From: a virus
DNA length: 64,000 bases
IMG/VR virus record: IMGVR_UViG_3300042569_001723
Coordinates: 1 to 64,000 of that record
Reading direction: 5' to 3' (one strand)
In this document: one piece after another, positions 62,575 to 64,000 of the stretch
How positions within the stretch are numbered: position 1 is the stretch's first letter
How the letters are laid out: each line of letters opens with the position of its first letter
The notes under the pieces: model-generated
Databases searched by the model: none
What the model was told of the DNA's origin: nothing
The model's input: the letters and a program-made list of their open reading frames with translations, nothing else
Translations under genes and position numbers: made by a program

Positions 62575-64000
62575 ATGCCAATATTATTTAGAAGAACAAA
62601 CATTTTAGACCCATACTCTTGGGCGGTAGGTTCAGGGGGTACTGGCGCTTTTGGTCAAAATGGTAGTACTGACGAAAACGAAAGAGTAATCGGCACAGAC
62701 CCTTTTGGTAATAGTTCAGTTGTCTGGGAATCTAGACCAAACGGTTCCGCTGCTGATGATGGTGGTTGGAATAACGGATTTCATAATGTGGATGAATATT
62801 CATTATATAGATGGTCAGTTTGGGTCAAAAGAACAACATCAAGTGCTGGAGGAACATCATATTTGGGACTTTACGGTAGTCCTAATGCTGTTATTAGAAT
62901 AGATAACGGAGCACAAGAAGGTAACCCATATTTTGAATGTAGTGGTACTGGTGCATATACTCAAAACGTTTGGTATCTACTTGTTGGACATTGTTTTCCA
63001 TCTAATTACACTGGTGGTGCAACAACACACCCTGATTCTGGTAGATACATAACAAGTGGTAGAAATGGTAGTGTTAATTTTTGTAACATTGGCGGTGACG
63101 TAAAATGGTATCCGGGAACAACAGGTGGATATCATAGAGTATATCATTATTATTGTGGTGATAACACAACCAGATTACAATGGTTTGACCCAAGATTAGA
63201 TAAATGTGATGGCTCAGAACCAACAATATCTGACCTATTAAACAATAGACAAGCAAAGTTAGAATCTACAACCGTTACAGTTGAAGGTGCCGCACTTAAG
63301 CAACAAAAAGTAGTTGCAACAGGTGGTGTTATAACAACTGTTGGTGAGTATCGAGTTCATAGATTTAATAGTAGTGGAACATTTACCCTATCATCACTTA
63401 GATCGGGATCAATTGAGGTTGAATATCTAATAGCAGCTGGCGGTGGTGGCGGTGGTACTAATATGGGCGGTGGAGGTGGAGGTGGAGGTGTCCTTAATGG
63501 AACCACAATTCTAACTCCAACAACATATACCATAACTGTTGGTGGAGGTGGCGCAGGTGCGCCCGCGGGAACCACAGGTGGACACCCAACCGTAACAGGT
63601 GCTAATGGTGGTAATTCTTCATTTAATGGTTTAACTGCTATAGGTGGTGGCTGGGGTGGCGTTTCATATAACACACAAGGATTAGGTATACATTTTGGTA
63701 ATTCAGGTGGTTCAGGTGGTGGAGCTTCGGGTTATAATAATGATGGTGCAGCACCTGGAGCATATGGTTCAGGAGCGGGTATTTCAGGACAAGGATTTAG
63801 AGGTGGTTATCAAGGTAACTCATACTACTCAGGTGGTGGTGGAGGTGCAGGCGCCGCAGGTGCAGATGGAAACAATAGACCCGATGGTGGTGCCGGTAAA
63901 TTAACGGGAATTTTAGGTAAACCATTTTATTTCGGAGGCGGTGGTGGTGGCGGAAGTTACTCACTATCTACAGGTGGTTATGGTGGTGTTGGCGGAGGTG
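62575..64000 (+). CDS. Glycine-rich adhesin, open at the right edge
   Basis: 475 codons from ATG 62575 with no stop before the edge, so the C-terminus is missing. The N-terminal part (MPILFRRTNILDPYSWAVGS, then YSLYRWSVWVKRTTSSAGGT) is a beta-sandwich of the kind seen in environmental phage tips. From about residue 265 (YRVHRFNSSGTFTLSSLRSG) starts a glycine-rich domain with runs such as GGGGGGTNMGGGGGGGG and VGGGGAGAPAG. This resembles the Gly_rich_2 type and, more loosely, the gp38-type adhesins of T-even phages that use polyglycine helices. Likely receptor-binding. Confidence 0.75.
   Translation, partial: MPILFRRTNILDPYSWAVGSGGTGAFGQNGSTDENERVIGTDPFGNSSVVWESRPNGSAADDGGWNNGFHNVDEYSLYRWSVWVKRTTSSAGGTSYLGLYGSPNAVIRIDNGAQEGNPYFECSGTGAYTQNVWYLLVGHCFPSNYTGGATTHPDSGRYITSGRNGSVNFCNIGGDVKWYPGTTGGYHRVYHYYCGDNTTRLQWFDPRLDKCDGSEPTISDLLNNRQAKLESTTVTVEGAALKQQKVVATGGVITTVGEYRVHRFNSSGTFTLSSLRSGSIEVEYLIAAGGGGGGTNMGGGGGGGGVLNGTTILTPTTYTITVGGGGAGAPAGTTGGHPTVTGANGGNSSFNGLTAIGGGWGGVSYNTQGLGIHFGNSGGSGGGASGYNNDGAAPGAYGSGAGISGQGFRGGYQGNSYYSGGGGGAGAAGADGNNRPDGGAGKLTGILGKPFYFGGGGGGGSYSLSTGGYGGVGGG

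Noticed and set aside
63357-63674. Minus-strand Pro-rich ORF opposite the glycine-rich adhesin
   Set aside because: Glycine codons GGN read as Pro codons on the other strand; it is a shadow of the adhesin, which is open on the plus strand to the edge.

Overview
The window is a piece of a large, AT-rich (roughly one third GC by eye) tailed-phage genome, probably a myovirus-like phage from water or another environmental source. Almost every gene is on the plus strand. Genes are packed with ATGA or TAATG overlaps, there are no tRNAs, and two blocks of fibre and adhesin genes carry modules typical of marine and freshwater phages. Most starts lack a Shine-Dalgarno sequence and sit in an A/T-rich context ending in AATATG. 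That is compatible with a Bacteroidota host, but this is inference. No capsid, replication or terminase gene is visible.

Layout. (1) 1-15.65 kb, fibre block A: the end of a structural protein, three medium fibres, a 2230-residue fibre with five Gly-X-Y tracts rich in Ser, Thr and Ala, then three lectin-like tip proteins. (2) 15.66-16.15 kb: three tiny overlapping ORFs. (3) 16.2-36.4 kb, glycan block: several GT-A-type glycosyltransferases, two beta-1,4-galactosyltransferase-like (GT7) enzymes that each carry a LamG lectin domain inside the catalytic domain, two radical SAM enzymes, five complete SGNH hydrolases in the window as a whole plus one decayed remnant, a cupin-nucleotidyltransferase-kinase fusion, a shikimate-dehydrogenase-like and an aldolase-like enzyme, a HAD phosphatase and a carbamoyltransferase. 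(4) 36.5-45.9 kb, modification block: APS kinase, a nucleotidyltransferase and a DUF2061 membrane protein, a Hint-like protein with a cysteine-rich tail, five 2-oxoglutarate/Fe(II) oxygenases, three sulfotransferase-like proteins, a third radical SAM enzyme and a zinc ribbon. (5) 46-52.1 kb: a GT4/GT-A/FkbM fusion, an O-methyltransferase, and a methyltransferase fused to a TibC-type heptosyltransferase. (6) 52.1-64 kb, fibre block B: a lone minus-strand LamG protein, a 2585-residue paralogue of the giant fibre, two LamG proteins, and a glycine-rich adhesin running off the right edge.

Reading as a system (inference). The region between the two giant fibres looks like a phage-encoded plant for making, transferring and decorating glycans by methylation, carbamoylation, sulfation, hydroxylation and esterase trimming. 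The best-supported link to the fibres is the TibC-type enzyme. Its bacterial relatives O-heptosylate Ser-rich repeats of autotransporters, and the giant fibres supply hundreds of Ser/Thr residues in repeats. Virion self-glycosylation is therefore the leading hypothesis; modification of host surface glycan is the alternative.

Two further signals stand out. LamG domains occur both on the virion and inside the GT7 enzymes. Many unrelated enzymes of the modification block share a short C-terminal tail, roughly Lys-Thr-Leu-Ile, encoded by different synonymous codons.
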